Assembly (NCBI RefSeq): GCF_027557445.1
Contig: NZ_CP106841.1
Span: 248,001-312,000 of the forward strand
DNA length: 64,000 bases
Reading direction: 5' to 3'
DNA from: Paenalcaligenes faecalis
GTDB taxonomy: Bacteria; Pseudomonadota; Gammaproteobacteria; Burkholderiales; Burkholderiaceae_B
This document shows, one piece after another, positions 10,778-20,703 of the stretch. The notes below the pieces were generated by a model. It was given only the letters and a program-made list of their open reading frames with translations. It had not been told where the DNA came from and ran no database searches. Made by a program: the position numbers and the translations under genes. Each line of letters opens with the position of its first letter. Within the stretch, counting starts at the first letter, position 1.

Positions 10778-11685
10778 TAAAAAGGGGTGTTTTTAGTAAC
10801 AGACCAACGTGCAGCCATGGCTGCGATGACCATGATAAGTAATGTGGCAACGAGCAAATCACCTGAATTAGGTAGATTCAGGGCTAATTGCGTGTCATAG
10901 CTGATAGCTAAACGATTGAGAGCGCTATTTAACGGATTGAGTATGATGCGGCTTAATAGGGCAGCCATTAGACAAGATATACCCCCACTTATCGCACCCA
11001 CATACAAAAAAGGCCTACGCACAAAGCTTTCGGTGGCTCCCACCAAACGGGCAACGGCTATTTCTTGGCGCTGATTAAGTGCCTGCAAGCGAATCGTATT
11101 AAAGACAGTCGCTACAACAATTACAGCTACACTTAAACTAAGAATGAGCAATGCGACCCGTCCAAAGCCTAAGAGCGCCTCTAGTCTTTTTAGCCAGTCT
11201 CTGTCTAGTTGTACCCGATCTACACCCTCTATTTTTTGAATCGCACTCGCCAATAAATTAGCGGTTTCGCTTTGATCACTTAGACTTTTTAGTCTAAGAA
11301 TTAGTGCATCGGGTAATGGGTTTGTGGTTAAAACCCCCAATGCATCTGCCCAAGTAGGGTCTTTTTTTAATTGAGCTAATGCCTGATTTTTATCGACCTT
11401 TTGGATATGTTCAATTTGATCGCTGTAGTGATTACGAAGATTTTTTTCAATAGCAGAGACATCTTCAGTGGCTAAGTCCGCACGTAAGTACACCGTGATT
11501 TCAGTAGCGACGGGGATTTGCTGTACGACGGGCTGAGCAGAAAGTAATATCGCCCAGCTAATAAGTGGTACGCTAAGAGCAAGGGCAACGACAGTGATAT
11601 TAGTTAATGAGGAAAAAGGTTGCGCTAACAGACGCAAAATAGCAACGCGAAATGCGTATTGGTGTTGTCTAAGCCAGCTTTTCAT
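10777..11685 (-). CDS. ftsX: Cell-division ABC transporter permease FtsX
   Basis: FtsX is the membrane half of FtsEX, which relays ATP hydrolysis at the septum to periplasmic amidase activators. The 302-residue protein has an N-terminal helix near residue 30-50, a large extracytoplasmic loop of about 110 residues, and three more helices from residue 170 on. The conserved cytoplasmic segment LNQRQEIAVARLVGATESFVRRPFLY is the FtsX signature and is clearly present. It lies 18 bases after ftsE and overlaps mutY. Confidence 0.95.
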   Translation of the reverse strand: MKSWLRQHQYAFRVAILRLLAQPFSSLTNITVVALALSVPLISWAILLSAQPVVQQIPVATEITVYLRADLATEDVSAIEKNLRNHYSDQIEHIQKVDKNQALAQLKKDPTWADALGVLTTNPLPDALILRLKSLSDQSETANLLASAIQKIEGVDRVQLDRDWLKRLEALLGFGRVALLILSLSVAVIVVATVFNTIRLQALNQRQEIAVARLVGATESFVRRPFLYVGAISGGISCLMAALLSRIILNPLNSALNRLAISYDTQLALNLPNSGDLLVATLLIMVIAAMAARWSVTKNTPF

Positions 11686-11703
11686 AGTGGGCAGATATAA
11701 AAA

Positions 11704-12375
11704 TCATAAAGGGGTGCCTACCATATCGGTAAAGCGCTCTGGTTCAATCAATAGGGTACGGCGGGCATAATTGGCCATTAAACGCCGGTCATGAGATGCA
11801 ATCAATGTTGTCACACCGACTCGGTTGAAGTCTCTAAATACATCCATGATGCGTTTAGCACTCTCATCATCCAAGTTTGCCGTAGGCTCATCAGCAATCA
11901 CAATAGCAGGTTTATTAACAATAGCACGGGCAATCGCTAATCGCTGTTGCTCACCGCCGGACATCTCAATCGGGAATTGATCCTCTTTACCAGCTAAACC
12001 GACTTTTTCCATGGCGGCACGGGCGCGTTTCATAGCCACAGATTGTTCTAAACCTAAGACTTCTAAAGGGAGCATGACATTTTGAATGGCTCTGCGATCA
12101 TTGAGTAAATGTACGTCTTGCAGGATAAGCCCAATGGCTCGTCTGATATAGGGTTGGGCTCTGGCAGGCAATTGATCAATCCGATTGCCTTTTACATACA
12201 CAGAGCCCCGAGAAGGCGTTTCTAGGCCACCTATTAAACGAAGTAAGGTGGATTTTCCAGCCCCTGAGGGGCCAGAGACAAAAACAAATTCGCCTGACTC
12301 TATATGGAAATTAATGTCCGCCAAAATATTACGGCCACGACCATAAGATTTAAAAACATGCTGAAATTCGATCAT
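11704..12375 (-). CDS. ftsE: Cell-division ATP-binding protein FtsE
   Basis: FtsE is the ATPase of FtsEX. I start it at the ATG giving MIEFQHVFKSYGRG, which matches the FtsE N-terminus; a start eight codons earlier is open but not conserved. The 223-residue protein has Walker A GPSGAGKST, the ABC signature MSGGEQQRLAIARA, Walker B IVIADEPTANLD and the switch histidine in LIASHDRRL. It is followed by ftsX. The 203-base region to the divergent lipoprotein gene should hold its promoter. Confidence 0.95.
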   Translation of the reverse strand: MIEFQHVFKSYGRGRNILADINFHIESGEFVFVSGPSGAGKSTLLRLIGGLETPSRGSVYVKGNRIDQLPARAQPYIRRAIGLILQDVHLLNDRRAIQNVMLPLEVLGLEQSVAMKRARAAMEKVGLAGKEDQFPIEMSGGEQQRLAIARAIVNKPAIVIADEPTANLDDESAKRIMDVFRDFNRVGVTTLIASHDRRLMANYARRTLLIEPERFTDMVGTPL

Positions 12376-12578
12376 AATGGCTCTAAAGGTAATAGGCACT
12401 AAACAGCGTATATTATGCCGTAAAGGCGGTGTTTATTGGGTTCTGTCAGTAACGATGTGTTCTATTCGTTAAGCTTTGTCAAAAAAAGAGACATAGACGT
12501 GATTTGTAACATCAGGGTACAGACGGTACACGTTTGATCAGTTACATTTTATTTATTACATGAAAAAAGGAGAAGCTC

Positions 12579-13232
12579 ATGATAGTTACAAAGTTAACCA
12601 AATTAACAGTCAGTTTTGGTGTGGTCGCTGTGATGGCGGGTTGTGCTGCAACGGATACTCAAGGTGGTCGTACTGCAGTGGGTACTGGTGCAGGTGCAGC
12701 GATTGGCGCTGGCTTAGGGGTACTGATTGGGGATAGCAGCAAAGCTGCTGCGATTGGTGCTGGAATCGGTGCTATTGCGGGCGGTATCGCTGGCTACAAC
12801 TGGTCTGGTATTAAAAAAGATGTAGAGCAATCAGGTGCTACGGGTCTAGGGGTAGATGTGACCGAGATGCCTGACGGATCTTTACGAGTCAATATTCCAA
12901 GCCATGTTTCCTTTGATTCAGGTAAGTCTCAGCTAAAAGCCGATCTATTGCCTGTATTGGATAGTGTAGCGCGTGCGCTAGTTCAACACCCAGAATTACG
13001 AGCCAAAGCCGTAGGTCATACTGATAGCACCGGTGGTGCAGACCTAAATCAACGTTTGTCTATGGATCGAGCCCATGCTGTGACGAATTATCTGGCTCAA
13101 CGTGGTGTGAATGGTGGCTACTTGATGGCTGAGGGTCGAGGCCCAAATACGCCTATTGCCGATAATAGTACGCCGCAAGGCCGTGCCATGAATCGCCGTG
13201 TAGAGCTATACCTATACGCTATTCAACAATAA
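12579..13232 (+). CDS. OmpA-family lipoprotein with glycine-zipper segment
   Basis: The protein has a lipoprotein signal peptide ending in the lipobox MAGC at about residue 22, so it should be lipid-anchored. Then comes a glycine-zipper stretch (TGAGAAIGAGLGVLIG, repeated as IGAGIGAIAGGIAG) at about residues 35-70, which may insert in the membrane. Last is a C-terminal OmpA domain that binds peptidoglycan, with GHTDSTGGADLNQRLSMDRA and GRGPNTPIADN. This order matches YiaD-type proteins. A strong site (AAAAGGAG) precedes the ATG, and a terminator follows at 13267-13300. It stands alone as a single-gene unit. Confidence 0.9.
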   Translation: MIVTKLTKLTVSFGVVAVMAGCAATDTQGGRTAVGTGAGAAIGAGLGVLIGDSSKAAAIGAGIGAIAGGIAGYNWSGIKKDVEQSGATGLGVDVTEMPDGSLRVNIPSHVSFDSGKSQLKADLLPVLDSVARALVQHPELRAKAVGHTDSTGGADLNQRLSMDRAHAVTNYLAQRGVNGGYLMAEGRGPNTPIADNSTPQGRAMNRRVELYLYAIQQ

Positions 13233-13266
13233 GCCTGTTAGCTTATTGAGTGGTCTTTTTTGAGTA

Positions 13267-13300
13267 AATAGAAACGCTCCTCAATGGGAGCGTTTCTATT
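13267..13300. terminator. Bidirectional terminator between the OmpA-type gene and the thiC remnant
   Basis: Long stem AATAGAAACGCTCC / GGGAGCGTTTCTATT with a short TCAAT loop. It lies between two convergent genes and is symmetric enough to serve both strands. Confidence 0.8.
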
Positions 13301-13324
13301 ATGGGTAAATGTTATCGGAATGAA

Positions 13325-14185
<861 letters not shown>

Positions 14186-14191
14186 CTAGGG

Positions 14192-14551
14192 TTAACCCCT
14201 CAGCCGTTGAATTAGGGCATAGAGTAAATTTTCGATAAGAGCTAAATCTTGTTCACTAAGCTGATTTAGCTCATCAGGACTTACCCGAGCAAAGGGCCAA
14301 AACGTGCTGTAATTTTTATCCGTTTCTTGTAAAGTTAAGGACATGTGTCCAATGCCTTTATCTAACCAGAGTGGATTGACCTTTAGACATTTAGCTAGAG
14401 TCAGTAAATGGCGGGTATGCAGATGCGTGCCGCTTTCATAGCTAGCAATCGTACTTTGAGAAACTCCACAAAGGTTTGCTAGCTTATCTTGCGTATAGCC
14501 CTGTTTGGAACGGGCGTAAGAGAGGCGTTGGGCAAATGTTTTCACCCCCAT
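14192..14551 (-). CDS. XRE-family helix-turn-helix regulator
   Basis: A 119-residue protein with an N-terminal HTH_3 domain at about residues 8-62 (RSKQGYTQDKLANLCGVSQS then TIASYESGTHL), followed by a short C-terminal tail with no recognised domain. Such proteins are small repressors, often from phage or regulatory cassettes. It sits directly beside the broken end of thiC and is divergent from a response-regulator gene. Two overlapping palindromes at 14579-14604 upstream of its start are candidate operators for autoregulation. Target genes are unknown. The location beside a breakpoint suggests it came with, or survived, a local rearrangement. Confidence 0.85.
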   Translation of the reverse strand: MGVKTFAQRLSYARSKQGYTQDKLANLCGVSQSTIASYESGTHLHTRHLLTLAKCLKVNPLWLDKGIGHMSLTLQETDKNYSTFWPFARVSPDELNQLSEQDLALIENLLYALIQRLRG

Positions 14552-14578
14552 ATTGAACGCCGAATAATAAACGCGTTG

Positions 14579-14604
14579 GTAATAAATGTTATTACATATG
14601 TAAT
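14579..14604. promoter_or_regulatory. Two overlapping palindromes, candidate XRE operator
   Basis: GTAATAA-ATG-TTATTAC at 14579-14595 overlaps the perfect palindrome ATTACATATGTAAT at 14591-14604. They lie in the 108-base divergent region, 28 bases upstream of the XRE start. The shared half-site is ATTAC/GTAAT, and a further GTAAT occurs just downstream. Binding by the adjacent XRE protein is inference. Confidence 0.5.
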
Positions 14605-14659
14605 GATGGGTCTGCAGGTAATGTAACTAATTCAATCAATTGTAAGAAAAGGATAAGGC

Positions 14660-15439
14660 ATGCTAGCGCAATCTGTACCTACTATTTTCTGGTACCAACC
14701 GCAGACGACGGACGTAAACACTGGGCCACAAGCTCATGAACAGGCTCTTGTTACAGCTGGGTTTACTGTGCGCGTATTCTCTCGGGTTGCAGAGCTTTAC
14801 CAAAGTGCTATAGAGGCTTTGGCGCTATTTAATACAAATCAATCTGTGATTTTTTTGATTTCAGGTGGTAGTAATGAATCTCTGGCGGCGTTGGCACGGT
14901 TGCGATCTCAATATACCCAGCTACCTATAGTGGTGGCACTGCCGGAATTTAATGAGTCGCAGATATTACAAGCTTTATACTGTGGGGCAGATCAGTACTG
15001 TTTACAAAATACCAGTACAGATTTATGGGCTGCTGTTTTTTCCAGTCTATTAAGACGCAGTAAGTCTGCCCATGAAAAGCACATGGCAGTTAGACCTAGC
15101 ACACCTACAGATGCGACTCAGGCGGCATCATCATGGAAATTACAGGATGAGGGTTGGTTATTAGCGTGCCCAGAGGGGCAGCAGATTTCATTAACCACTA
15201 CAGAAAGACAATTGCTGCAGATCTTATTTGCGCAGCCAGATAAGCGAGCCTCACATCAGCAATTGCTTGATGCGATTAGTAATGGGGATGAAAGCGATGA
15301 GATGGCGGTATCGTTGAATCGCCTAGGGGTGGTGATTAGTCGTTTAAAACGCAAGGCACAGCGTGAAAATATGATTATCCCCATTCGTTCTGTATACAAA
15401 TGGGGATATATGTTTGGGGCAACTGCACAGAAAATGTAG
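14660..15439 (+). CDS. Orphan OmpR-type response regulator with degenerate receiver domain
   Basis: The 259-residue protein has a receiver-like fold (about residues 8-130) and a C-terminal winged-helix DNA-binding domain (about 160-255, with LTTTERQLLQILFAQPDK and IRSVYKWGYMFG). The receiver lacks the hallmarks of phosphorylation: the acidic pair after beta-1 is replaced (IFWYQPQ), the acceptor Asp after beta-3 is absent (VIFLISGGSNE), and the beta-5 Lys is missing (DQYCLQNTS). No sensor kinase is adjacent. It is therefore probably regulated without phosphorylation. Its stop lies four bases from the convergent dadA stop. Confidence 0.82.
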   Translation: MLAQSVPTIFWYQPQTTDVNTGPQAHEQALVTAGFTVRVFSRVAELYQSAIEALALFNTNQSVIFLISGGSNESLAALARLRSQYTQLPIVVALPEFNESQILQALYCGADQYCLQNTSTDLWAAVFSSLLRRSKSAHEKHMAVRPSTPTDATQAASSWKLQDEGWLLACPEGQQISLTTTERQLLQILFAQPDKRASHQQLLDAISNGDESDEMAVSLNRLGVVISRLKRKAQRENMIIPIRSVYKWGYMFGATAQKM

Positions 15440-15442
15440 TGC

Positions 15443-16696
15443 TTAGCGATAACGACTTAAATTCAAATCGTCTACACGGATGGCTGGTTGATTGCCTGAG
15501 ATAATATCAGCAATTAACTGCCCACTGCCAGCGCTCATTGTCCAGCCTAAGGTACCGTGGCCTGTATTTAAATAAAGATTTTTTGCAGGCCCTTTGCCGA
15601 TGATCGGGGTGCTATCAGGGGTTTTAGGACGCAAGCCAGTCCAGAAATTAACCTGATTTTTTTCCTGACTGGCTTTAGGAAAGAGGTCATTTAACACCAT
15701 CAGCAGCGTTGCTTGGCGTTTAGGATTTAAGGTCTTATCAAAACCAGCCACCTCGGCCATACCGCCCACCCGAATGCGGTTATCAAAGCGGGTCAACGCT
15801 ATTTTGTAGGTCTCATCTAACAGTGTTGATTGAGGGGCGTAGTCAGGGTCTTCGATGGGAACGGTAATCGAGAACCCTTTTAATGGGTAAACAGGGATAG
15901 GTGCAATATTGCGCATCAATCGGGTAGACCACGAGCCTAAACAAACCAAATAGGCATCGGCCGTGAGCAATTGATTATTGCTGATAACGCCTGTGATCGT
16001 ATCGCCTTGGCGTTGAATTTGCTGTATGGATTCATTAAAACGAAACTCCACACCTAACTCCATCGCCATTTTAGCTAGATTGGTGGTGTACATTTGGCAA
16101 TCACCCGTTTCGTCTTCGGGTAATCGTAAACCACCGACCAATTTTTCTTTCACTAATTCGAGAGCAGGTTCTGCGCCTGATAACTGATCGCGTTGTAGTA
16201 GTTCAAAAGGAACCCCCATTTCCTCCAGAACGCGCATGTCTGCACCCGCAGCATCCATTTGTTCAGCGGTACGAAATAGTTGTAGCGTGCCTTTTTGTCG
16301 TGCCTCGTATTGAATACCTGTTTCTTCACGCAGTTTAGCTAAGCAGTCACGACTGTAATCGGCAATGCGTACCATGCGTTCTTTGTTTATTTTATATTTG
16401 CTGGCCGTGCAGTTGGCCCACATTTGCAGCATCCACTTTAATTGGAATAAGGTGCCATCGGGACGAAAGCTGAAAGGGGGGTGTTCGGCAAATAGCCATT
16501 TAGCGGCTTTGAGTGGGATACCTGGGGCAGCCCAAGGAGAGGCATAGCCAAATGAAACTTGGCCGGCATTGGCAAAGCTGGTTTCCATGGCGGGAGCATC
16601 TAAACGATCAATAACAGTGACGCTATGACCTTGTTTAGCCAAAAAATAGGCACTGCTTACACCTGTAACACCGGCACCTAGCACAAGCACTTTCAT
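15443..16696 (-). CDS. dadA: D-amino acid dehydrogenase (small subunit type)
   Basis: DadA is a membrane-associated FAD enzyme that oxidises D-amino acids, classically D-alanine, to 2-oxo acids. The 417-residue protein opens with the dinucleotide-binding motif [19 protein letters not shown] and an acidic end to the second strand (VIDR). It carries a C-terminal DAO signature ([17 protein letters not shown] and [14 protein letters not shown]). The length is normal. It is 24 bases downstream of proB on the same strand, so cotranscription is likely, linking it to amino-acid catabolism or proline metabolism. A glycine-oxidase-like specificity cannot be ruled out from sequence alone. Confidence 0.92.
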   Translation of the reverse strand: MKVLVLGAGVTGVSSAYFLAKQGHSVTVIDRLDAPAMETSFANAGQVSFGYASPWAAPGIPLKAAKWLFAEHPPFSFRPDGTLFQLKWMLQMWANCTASKYKINKERMVRIADYSRDCLAKLREETGIQYEARQKGTLQLFRTAEQMDAAGADMRVLEEMGVPFELLQRDQLSGAEPALELVKEKLVGGLRLPEDETGDCQMYTTNLAKMAMELGVEFRFNESIQQIQRQGDTITGVISNNQLLTADAYLVCLGSWSTRLMRNIAPIPVYPLKGFSITVPIEDPDYAPQSTLLDETYKIALTRFDNRIRVGGMAEVAGFDKTLNPKRQATLLMVLNDLFPKASQEKNQVNFWTGLRPKTPDSTPIIGKGPAKNLYLNTGHGTLGWTMSAGSGQLIADIISGNQPAIRVDDLNLSRYR

Positions 16697-16720
16697 GAGT
16701 TTTCCTTGGAGATTGTTTTT

Positions 16721-17860
16721 TTAAGCAGGGTAGTTGACAACCATATTATCGCGATGAATCAGTTCTGGCTCTGACATAGATCCTAGAATCTCAGCAATGC
16801 GGTGGCTGGGCTCCCCCATAATGCGTGCGGTGTCTGAGCTAGAGTAGTTGATTAAACCACGACCATGTTCTTTGCCCGCGTGATCAATGCAGGCAACCAC
16901 ATCACCGCGAGTAAACTCACCCAACACCTCGGTCACGCCTATAGCGAGCAAGCTTTTATGACCATCGGTTAAGGCCTTAATCGCCCCTGCATCAAGGCGG
17001 ACTTTGCCGCGTACACGCAGGTGGCTAGAGAGCCAACGTTGGCGAGCCGATTGGACAGGGAGTTCCGCGCGTAGCTCAGTACCGATGCACTGGCCCTGGG
17101 AAAGCCGAACTAAAACATTGGGTTCGCGGCCCGAGGCAATAATGGTGTGCCCACCACTGTTTGCAGCACGTTTGGCGGCTAAAATTTTAGTGAGCATGCC
17201 ACCTGTGCCTACGCTGGAGCCAGCCCCCCCCGCCATTTGCTCTAGTTCGGGATTACCTGCCTGCGCATGAGCAATGAATTTGGCATCAGGATTACTGCGA
17301 GGATCAGCGCTAAATAGACCATCTTGATCCGTTAGGATAATTAATGATTCGGCCTCGATGAGGTTAGTAACTAAGGCACCTAAAGTGTCATTATCACCCA
17401 AGCGGATCTCATCGGTAATAACGGTATCGTTTTCGTTCACAATCGGCACTACACCTAAGTTTAATAAGGTGTAGATGGTGCTGCGCGCATTTAAATAACG
17501 GGTTCTGTCGGCTAAGTCTTCGTGAGTTAACAAAATCTGTGCCGTCCGAATACCGTGTTCGGCAAAAGCAACCTCATAGGCTTGTACCAAACCCATTTGG
17601 CCTACTGCCGCTGCTGCTTGTAGTTCATGCATCACTGTGGGGCGACGCGGCCAGCCTAGGCGTACTATCCCTTCGGCAATTGCGCCGCTAGAGACCAAAA
17701 CGACCTGTTTGCCTTGGCGGTGTAATTGCGCAATTTGAGCAGACCAATGGGTCACGGCATCGCGATCTATGCCTTTGCCTTGGTTGGTAACCAATGACGA
17801 GCCAACTTTCACGACTAAGCGATGAGAGTCGGCAACTACAGATTTTGCATTCACGGACAT
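16721..17860 (-). CDS. proB: Glutamate 5-kinase
   Basis: ProB phosphorylates glutamate in the first step of proline synthesis. The 379-residue protein has the amino-acid kinase domain with [13 protein letters not shown] at the N-terminus, NENDTV near residue 150, [14 protein letters not shown] near 185 and [15 protein letters not shown] near 225. It ends in a C-terminal PUA domain (about 285-370), as in full-length bacterial enzymes. It follows obgE, but a strong terminator at 17879-17937 separates the two. proA is not in the window. Confidence 0.96.
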   Translation of the reverse strand: MSVNAKSVVADSHRLVVKVGSSLVTNQGKGIDRDAVTHWSAQIAQLHRQGKQVVLVSSGAIAEGIVRLGWPRRPTVMHELQAAAAVGQMGLVQAYEVAFAEHGIRTAQILLTHEDLADRTRYLNARSTIYTLLNLGVVPIVNENDTVITDEIRLGDNDTLGALVTNLIEAESLIILTDQDGLFSADPRSNPDAKFIAHAQAGNPELEQMAGGAGSSVGTGGMLTKILAAKRAANSGGHTIIASGREPNVLVRLSQGQCIGTELRAELPVQSARQRWLSSHLRVRGKVRLDAGAIKALTDGHKSLLAIGVTEVLGEFTRGDVVACIDHAGKEHGRGLINYSSSDTARIMGEPSHRIAEILGSMSEPELIHRDNMVVNYPA

Positions 17861-17878
17861 ATAAGAACCATAAAAAAC

Positions 17879-17937
17879 GAAAAAAGCGAGGACTACTGAC
17901 TATTTTAGCTGAAAATAGTCAGTTGACTCGCTTTTTT
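17879..17937 (-). terminator. Terminator between obgE and proB
   Basis: A long, nearly perfect hairpin: outer stem AAAAAAGCGAG / CTCGCTTTTTT and inner stem CTGACTATTTT / AAAATAGTCAG with an AGCTG loop. It lies just downstream of the obgE stop on the minus strand and ends in a U tract on that strand. Confidence 0.85.
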
Positions 17938-17944
17938 GGCTGAG

Positions 17945-19060
17945 CTATTCGCTTTGATCTATGTTTTGACGATTCGATTTAAAGCGTGGGTCTTCTGGTT
18001 CGTAGTCGGCGGCAGCTTCATCAGCAATACGCTGTTCTTCGGCTTTTTGTTGATCTAGCCATTCTTGCATTTTTAATACTAAATGTTGTGTGCCTTGGCC
18101 GGTAAGAGCAGAGATGCTAAAGACCGGGCCTTTCCAGTCAATACGCTCGAGGAGTTGTTGTTTAAAGCCCTCTGGGTCTGACACCATATCCAGTTTATTT
18201 AAGGCTAACCAACGTGGTTTTTTATAAAGCTCTGGGCTGTATAAACGTAACTCTTCGATGATTTCATTAATTTCAGCTGCTGCTTTACTGATCGCATCAA
18301 CCTCAGGGTCTAGGCTGCTAACGTCTACAATATGCAACAAAAGGCGTGTGCGTGATAGGTGACGTAAAAATAGATGCCCTAAGCCAGCCCCTTCGGAGGC
18401 CCCAGAGATTAACCCAGGCAAGTCAGCAATCACAAAGCTATGCGCTGCAGAACTACGCACCACACCTAGATTTGGGTGGAGGGTAGTAAATGGGTAATCT
18501 GCAATACGAGGGCGAGCATTAGAGACTTGAGTAATAAAGGTCGATTTACCTGCATTAGGCAAACCAAGTAGACCTACGTCAGCTAAGACCTTGAGCTCTA
18601 GGCGTAATTTACGTTGAACACCCATTGTGCCGTTTGTTTGCTGACGCGGGGCGCGGTTAATACTGCTTTTAAAATGTAAATTTCCTAGTCCGCCCTGACC
18701 TCCCTCGGCCAAGGTGACTTGTTGACCGTGTTGGTCCAAGTCAAAGAGCAATTCTCCGGTTTCGGCGTCGTAAATAGTCGTGCCTACTGGCATACGTAAG
18801 GTGATGTCTTCACCGGCAGCCCCGTATTGATCGGAACCGCGACCATTTTCACCGTTACGACCTTTATGCAGGCGTGCGTAACGAAAGTCCACAAGAGTAT
18901 TAATGTTACGGTCAGCAACCCCAAATATGGAACCACCACGACCACCGTCGCCGCCGTCAGGCCCACCTTTAGGGATAAACTTTTCACGTCTAAAGCTCGC
19001 GGCACCGTTACCGCCTTTGCCACCTTGCACTTCAATGGTGGCTTCGTCTACGAATTTCAT
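17945..19060 (-). CDS. obgE: Obg-family GTPase
   Basis: ObgE is an essential GTPase that binds the 50S subunit and acts in ribosome assembly and stress control. The 371-residue protein has the glycine-rich Obg fold at residues 1-158 ([20 protein letters not shown]), the G domain with [10 protein letters not shown], the G3 motif DLPGLI and the NKLD motif. The C-terminal tail is short and acidic. The rplU-rpmA-obgE order is the classic arrangement; a terminator-like hairpin at 19119-19176 lies between rpmA and obgE and may lower its expression relative to the ribosomal proteins. Confidence 0.96.
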   Translation of the reverse strand: MKFVDEATIEVQGGKGGNGAASFRREKFIPKGGPDGGDGGRGGSIFGVADRNINTLVDFRYARLHKGRNGENGRGSDQYGAAGEDITLRMPVGTTIYDAETGELLFDLDQHGQQVTLAEGGQGGLGNLHFKSSINRAPRQQTNGTMGVQRKLRLELKVLADVGLLGLPNAGKSTFITQVSNARPRIADYPFTTLHPNLGVVRSSAAHSFVIADLPGLISGASEGAGLGHLFLRHLSRTRLLLHIVDVSSLDPEVDAISKAAAEINEIIEELRLYSPELYKKPRWLALNKLDMVSDPEGFKQQLLERIDWKGPVFSISALTGQGTQHLVLKMQEWLDQQKAEEQRIADEAAADYEPEDPRFKSNRQNIDQSE

Positions 19061-19118
19061 AATTTTTTCCAGTAAATAGTTGCGTCGCTGCTCGCGTGAA
19101 ATGCTGTGCTATTACATA

Positions 19119-19176
19119 AAAAAAACTGCACCACTGAAGCCAGATCGAAATCCAGCTTATAGCGGTGCAGTTTTTT
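19119..19176 (-). terminator. Terminator-like hairpin between rpmA and obgE
   Basis: Outer stem AAAAAACTGCACC / GGTGCAGTTTTTT encloses a roughly 30-base loop that can fold further. It is followed by a U run on the minus strand. It lies 20 bases beyond the rpmA stop and about 60 before the obgE start, so it would act as a full or partial terminator inside the operon. Confidence 0.7.
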
Positions 19177-19196
19177 GATCGGTATAACCGATGGGC

Positions 19197-19457
19197 TTAT
19201 TCAGCAGCGATAACTGATACAGTACGCTTGTTTAGGGCGCCTTTGATGCTGAATTTAACATGACCATTCACCAAGGAATACAAGGTGTGATCTTTACCCA
19301 TACCAACGTTATCGCCAGGGTGGAATTCTGTACCGCGTTGACGAATAATGATGGAACCGGCTTGGATGGCCTGACCACCGTAAACTTTGACGCCTAGACG
19401 TTTAGCCTGTGAGTCGCGTCCATTTCGCGTAGAGCCGCCGCCTTTCTTCTGTGCCAT
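19197..19457 (-). CDS. rpmA: 50S ribosomal protein L27
   Basis: L27 lies near the peptidyl-transferase centre of the large subunit. The 86-residue protein has the signature N-terminus [20 protein letters not shown] and the [13 protein letters not shown] motif. There is no N-terminal extension needing cleavage, as expected outside Firmicutes. It lies 58 bases after rplU and precedes obgE, the standard order. Confidence 0.98.
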   Translation of the reverse strand: MAQKKGGGSTRNGRDSQAKRLGVKVYGGQAIQAGSIIIRQRGTEFHPGDNVGMGKDHTLYSLVNGHVKFSIKGALNKRTVSVIAAE

Positions 19458-19515
19458 GTTATTGCACTCCTAGTTAGGAAATACCCGCTATCGATTCGAC
19501 AGTAATTAAGCGCAA

Positions 19516-19827
19516 TTAAGCGTTAACGGCTTCGATACGAATTTCGGTGTAGTTTTGACGATGACCTTGGGTACGACGATAGCCTTTGCGGCGGCGCATC
19601 TTGAAGATCTTGATTTTGTCATGACGGCCTTGTGCAAGAACGGTAGCTGTTACCTTGGCACCATCAACAAAAGGAACACCAATTTTTAGTGTTTCACCTT
19701 CGCCTACGGATAAAACCTGGTCTAGCGAGATTTCTTGCCCAATGTCTGCCGGTATCTGTTCTATTTTCAATTTTTGGCCGACGCAAACACGATATTGTTT
19801 ACCGCCGGTTTTTATAACCGCGTACAT
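19516..19827 (-). CDS. rplU: 50S ribosomal protein L21
   Basis: L21 binds 23S rRNA in the large subunit. The 103-residue protein begins [18 protein letters not shown] and contains the conserved [19 protein letters not shown] basic region at about residues 73-92. It heads the rplU-rpmA-obgE unit, with a good promoter candidate about 85 bases upstream of the start. Confidence 0.98.
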   Translation of the reverse strand: MYAVIKTGGKQYRVCVGQKLKIEQIPADIGQEISLDQVLSVGEGETLKIGVPFVDGAKVTATVLAQGRHDKIKIFKMRRRKGYRRTQGHRQNYTEIRIEAVNA

Positions 19828-19911
19828 AGGGATTTCCTATTAAAAATTAACCAGTTAGCTGATTAAATCAAATCAATAAAAATTAGCCTATCTATTTAGA
19901 CTAAGTCATAA

Positions 19912-19941
19912 ATTATAAACGGGAAAACCTTGTAAAAGCAA
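19912..19941 (-). promoter_or_regulatory. Candidate sigma-70 promoter of rplU-rpmA
   Basis: On the minus strand, TTGCTT (19936-19941) is followed after 18 bases by a perfect TATAAT (19912-19917). It lies upstream of rplU with an AT-rich leader of about 80 bases. It is the only clear promoter-like pair in the 357-base gap between rplU and the CsbD gene; I recognise nothing else in the rest of that gap. Confidence 0.55.
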
Positions 19942-20184
19942 GCGTTTAGCCCAATCTTTGCGTCTTGATTACAACGATGTCATGAGGGTTCAAGATGTAA
20001 CAGAACTGAACAGTAGGGCAGAGCTGTCGTAGGGCCGTCCGAGAATGCGCGTTTTTTCTGTTACATAAGAAACGTTTGCATGCTGTTAATTCGCTGAGAT
20101 CAGCGTAGGGTAGTAAGCATGGTGTTTGCATTTAAGGGCAACTGGCCCAGTAAATACTTTTATTGACAACTACAAGGAGTCATC

Positions 20185-20385
20185 ATGAATAAAGACACGA
20201 TCGAAGGCAAATGGAAACAGCTGAAAGGCAAAGCTCAGGAGACGTGGGGCAAAATTACGAATGATGAGTTTGAACAAGTCAAAGGAGACGCCCAGCAGCT
20301 CGCGGGCTTAGTTCAAGAGCGTTACGGCAAGACCCGTGAAGAAGCTGAAAAAGAAGTGAATGAATTTTATGATTCGAATCGCTAG
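20185..20385 (+). CDS. CsbD-like stress protein
   Basis: A 66-residue hydrophilic protein starting MNKDTIEGKWKQLKGKAQET, which is the CsbD family signature (N-W-KQLKGK-QE-WGK), and with a charged helical C-terminal half (REEAEKEVNEFYDS). CsbD proteins are small, abundant and induced by general stress or stationary phase; their biochemical role is not settled. A good ribosome binding site (AAGGAG) precedes the ATG. It is followed after 86 bases by a DUF1328 membrane protein, a common neighbour for this kind of gene. Confidence 0.92.
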   Translation: MNKDTIEGKWKQLKGKAQETWGKITNDEFEQVKGDAQQLAGLVQERYGKTREEAEKEVNEFYDSNR

Positions 20386-20407
20386 TGTGAATCATCACTA
20401 GTTAGGT

Positions 20408-20446
20408 AGGAGGCGGGACGCGTAGAGACGATGTATCGTCCCGTCA
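20408..20446 (+). other. Stem-loop between the CsbD and DUF1328 genes
   Basis: CGGGACG at 20414-20420 can pair with CGTCCCG at 20437-20443, and an inner palindrome GACGAT-GT-ATCGTC (20427-20440) offers an alternative fold. There is no T run, so it is not a standard terminator. It may stabilise mRNA ends or separate expression levels. Confidence 0.35.
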
Positions 20447-20471
20447 TAAGAAACAACAGAAAGGGGGTTAT

Positions 20472-20630
20472 ATGCTTCATTACGCATTGTTGTTCTTTGT
20501 TGTGGCTATTATAGCGGCCGTTTTTGGATTTGGTGGTATAGCGGCGGGTGCAGCCTCTATAGCTAAAGTATTATTTGTTATATTTTTGATTTTAGCGGTA
20601 TTAAGTTTGATACGTGGCATGATGAAATAG
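20472..20630 (+). CDS. Small DUF1328 (YtjA-type) membrane protein
   Basis: A 52-residue protein with two hydrophobic helices. It begins [20 protein letters not shown], continues with a [12 protein letters not shown] turn, and has a second helix ending in a basic RGMMK tail. This is the pattern of the DUF1328 family, whose function is unknown and which often lies next to CsbD-type genes. A strong ribosome binding site (AAAGGGGG) lies five bases before the ATG. A terminator follows at 20674-20703, so the CsbD and DUF1328 genes probably form one short stress-related unit. Confidence 0.85.
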   Translation: MLHYALLFFVVAIIAAVFGFGGIAAGAASIAKVLFVIFLILAVLSLIRGMMK

Positions 20631-20673
20631 CGCCACGACCTGTTACAGAGTCCAGAGTTACGTTGTAGGTATT

Positions 20674-20703
20674 AAGCCCTTTCTTTCGAAAGGGCTTTTT
20701 TTA
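20674..20703 (+). terminator. Terminator after the DUF1328 gene
   Basis: Perfect 10-bp stem AAGCCCTTTC / GAAAGGGCTT with a TTTC loop, followed by a T tract. It touches the stop of the convergent livF-type gene and may also slow transcripts from that side. Confidence 0.85.

Noticed and set aside
19946-20131. Minus-strand frame of 61 codons between rplU and the CsbD gene
   Set aside because: No ribosome binding site or family resemblance, and it runs through the region upstream of the rplU promoter.
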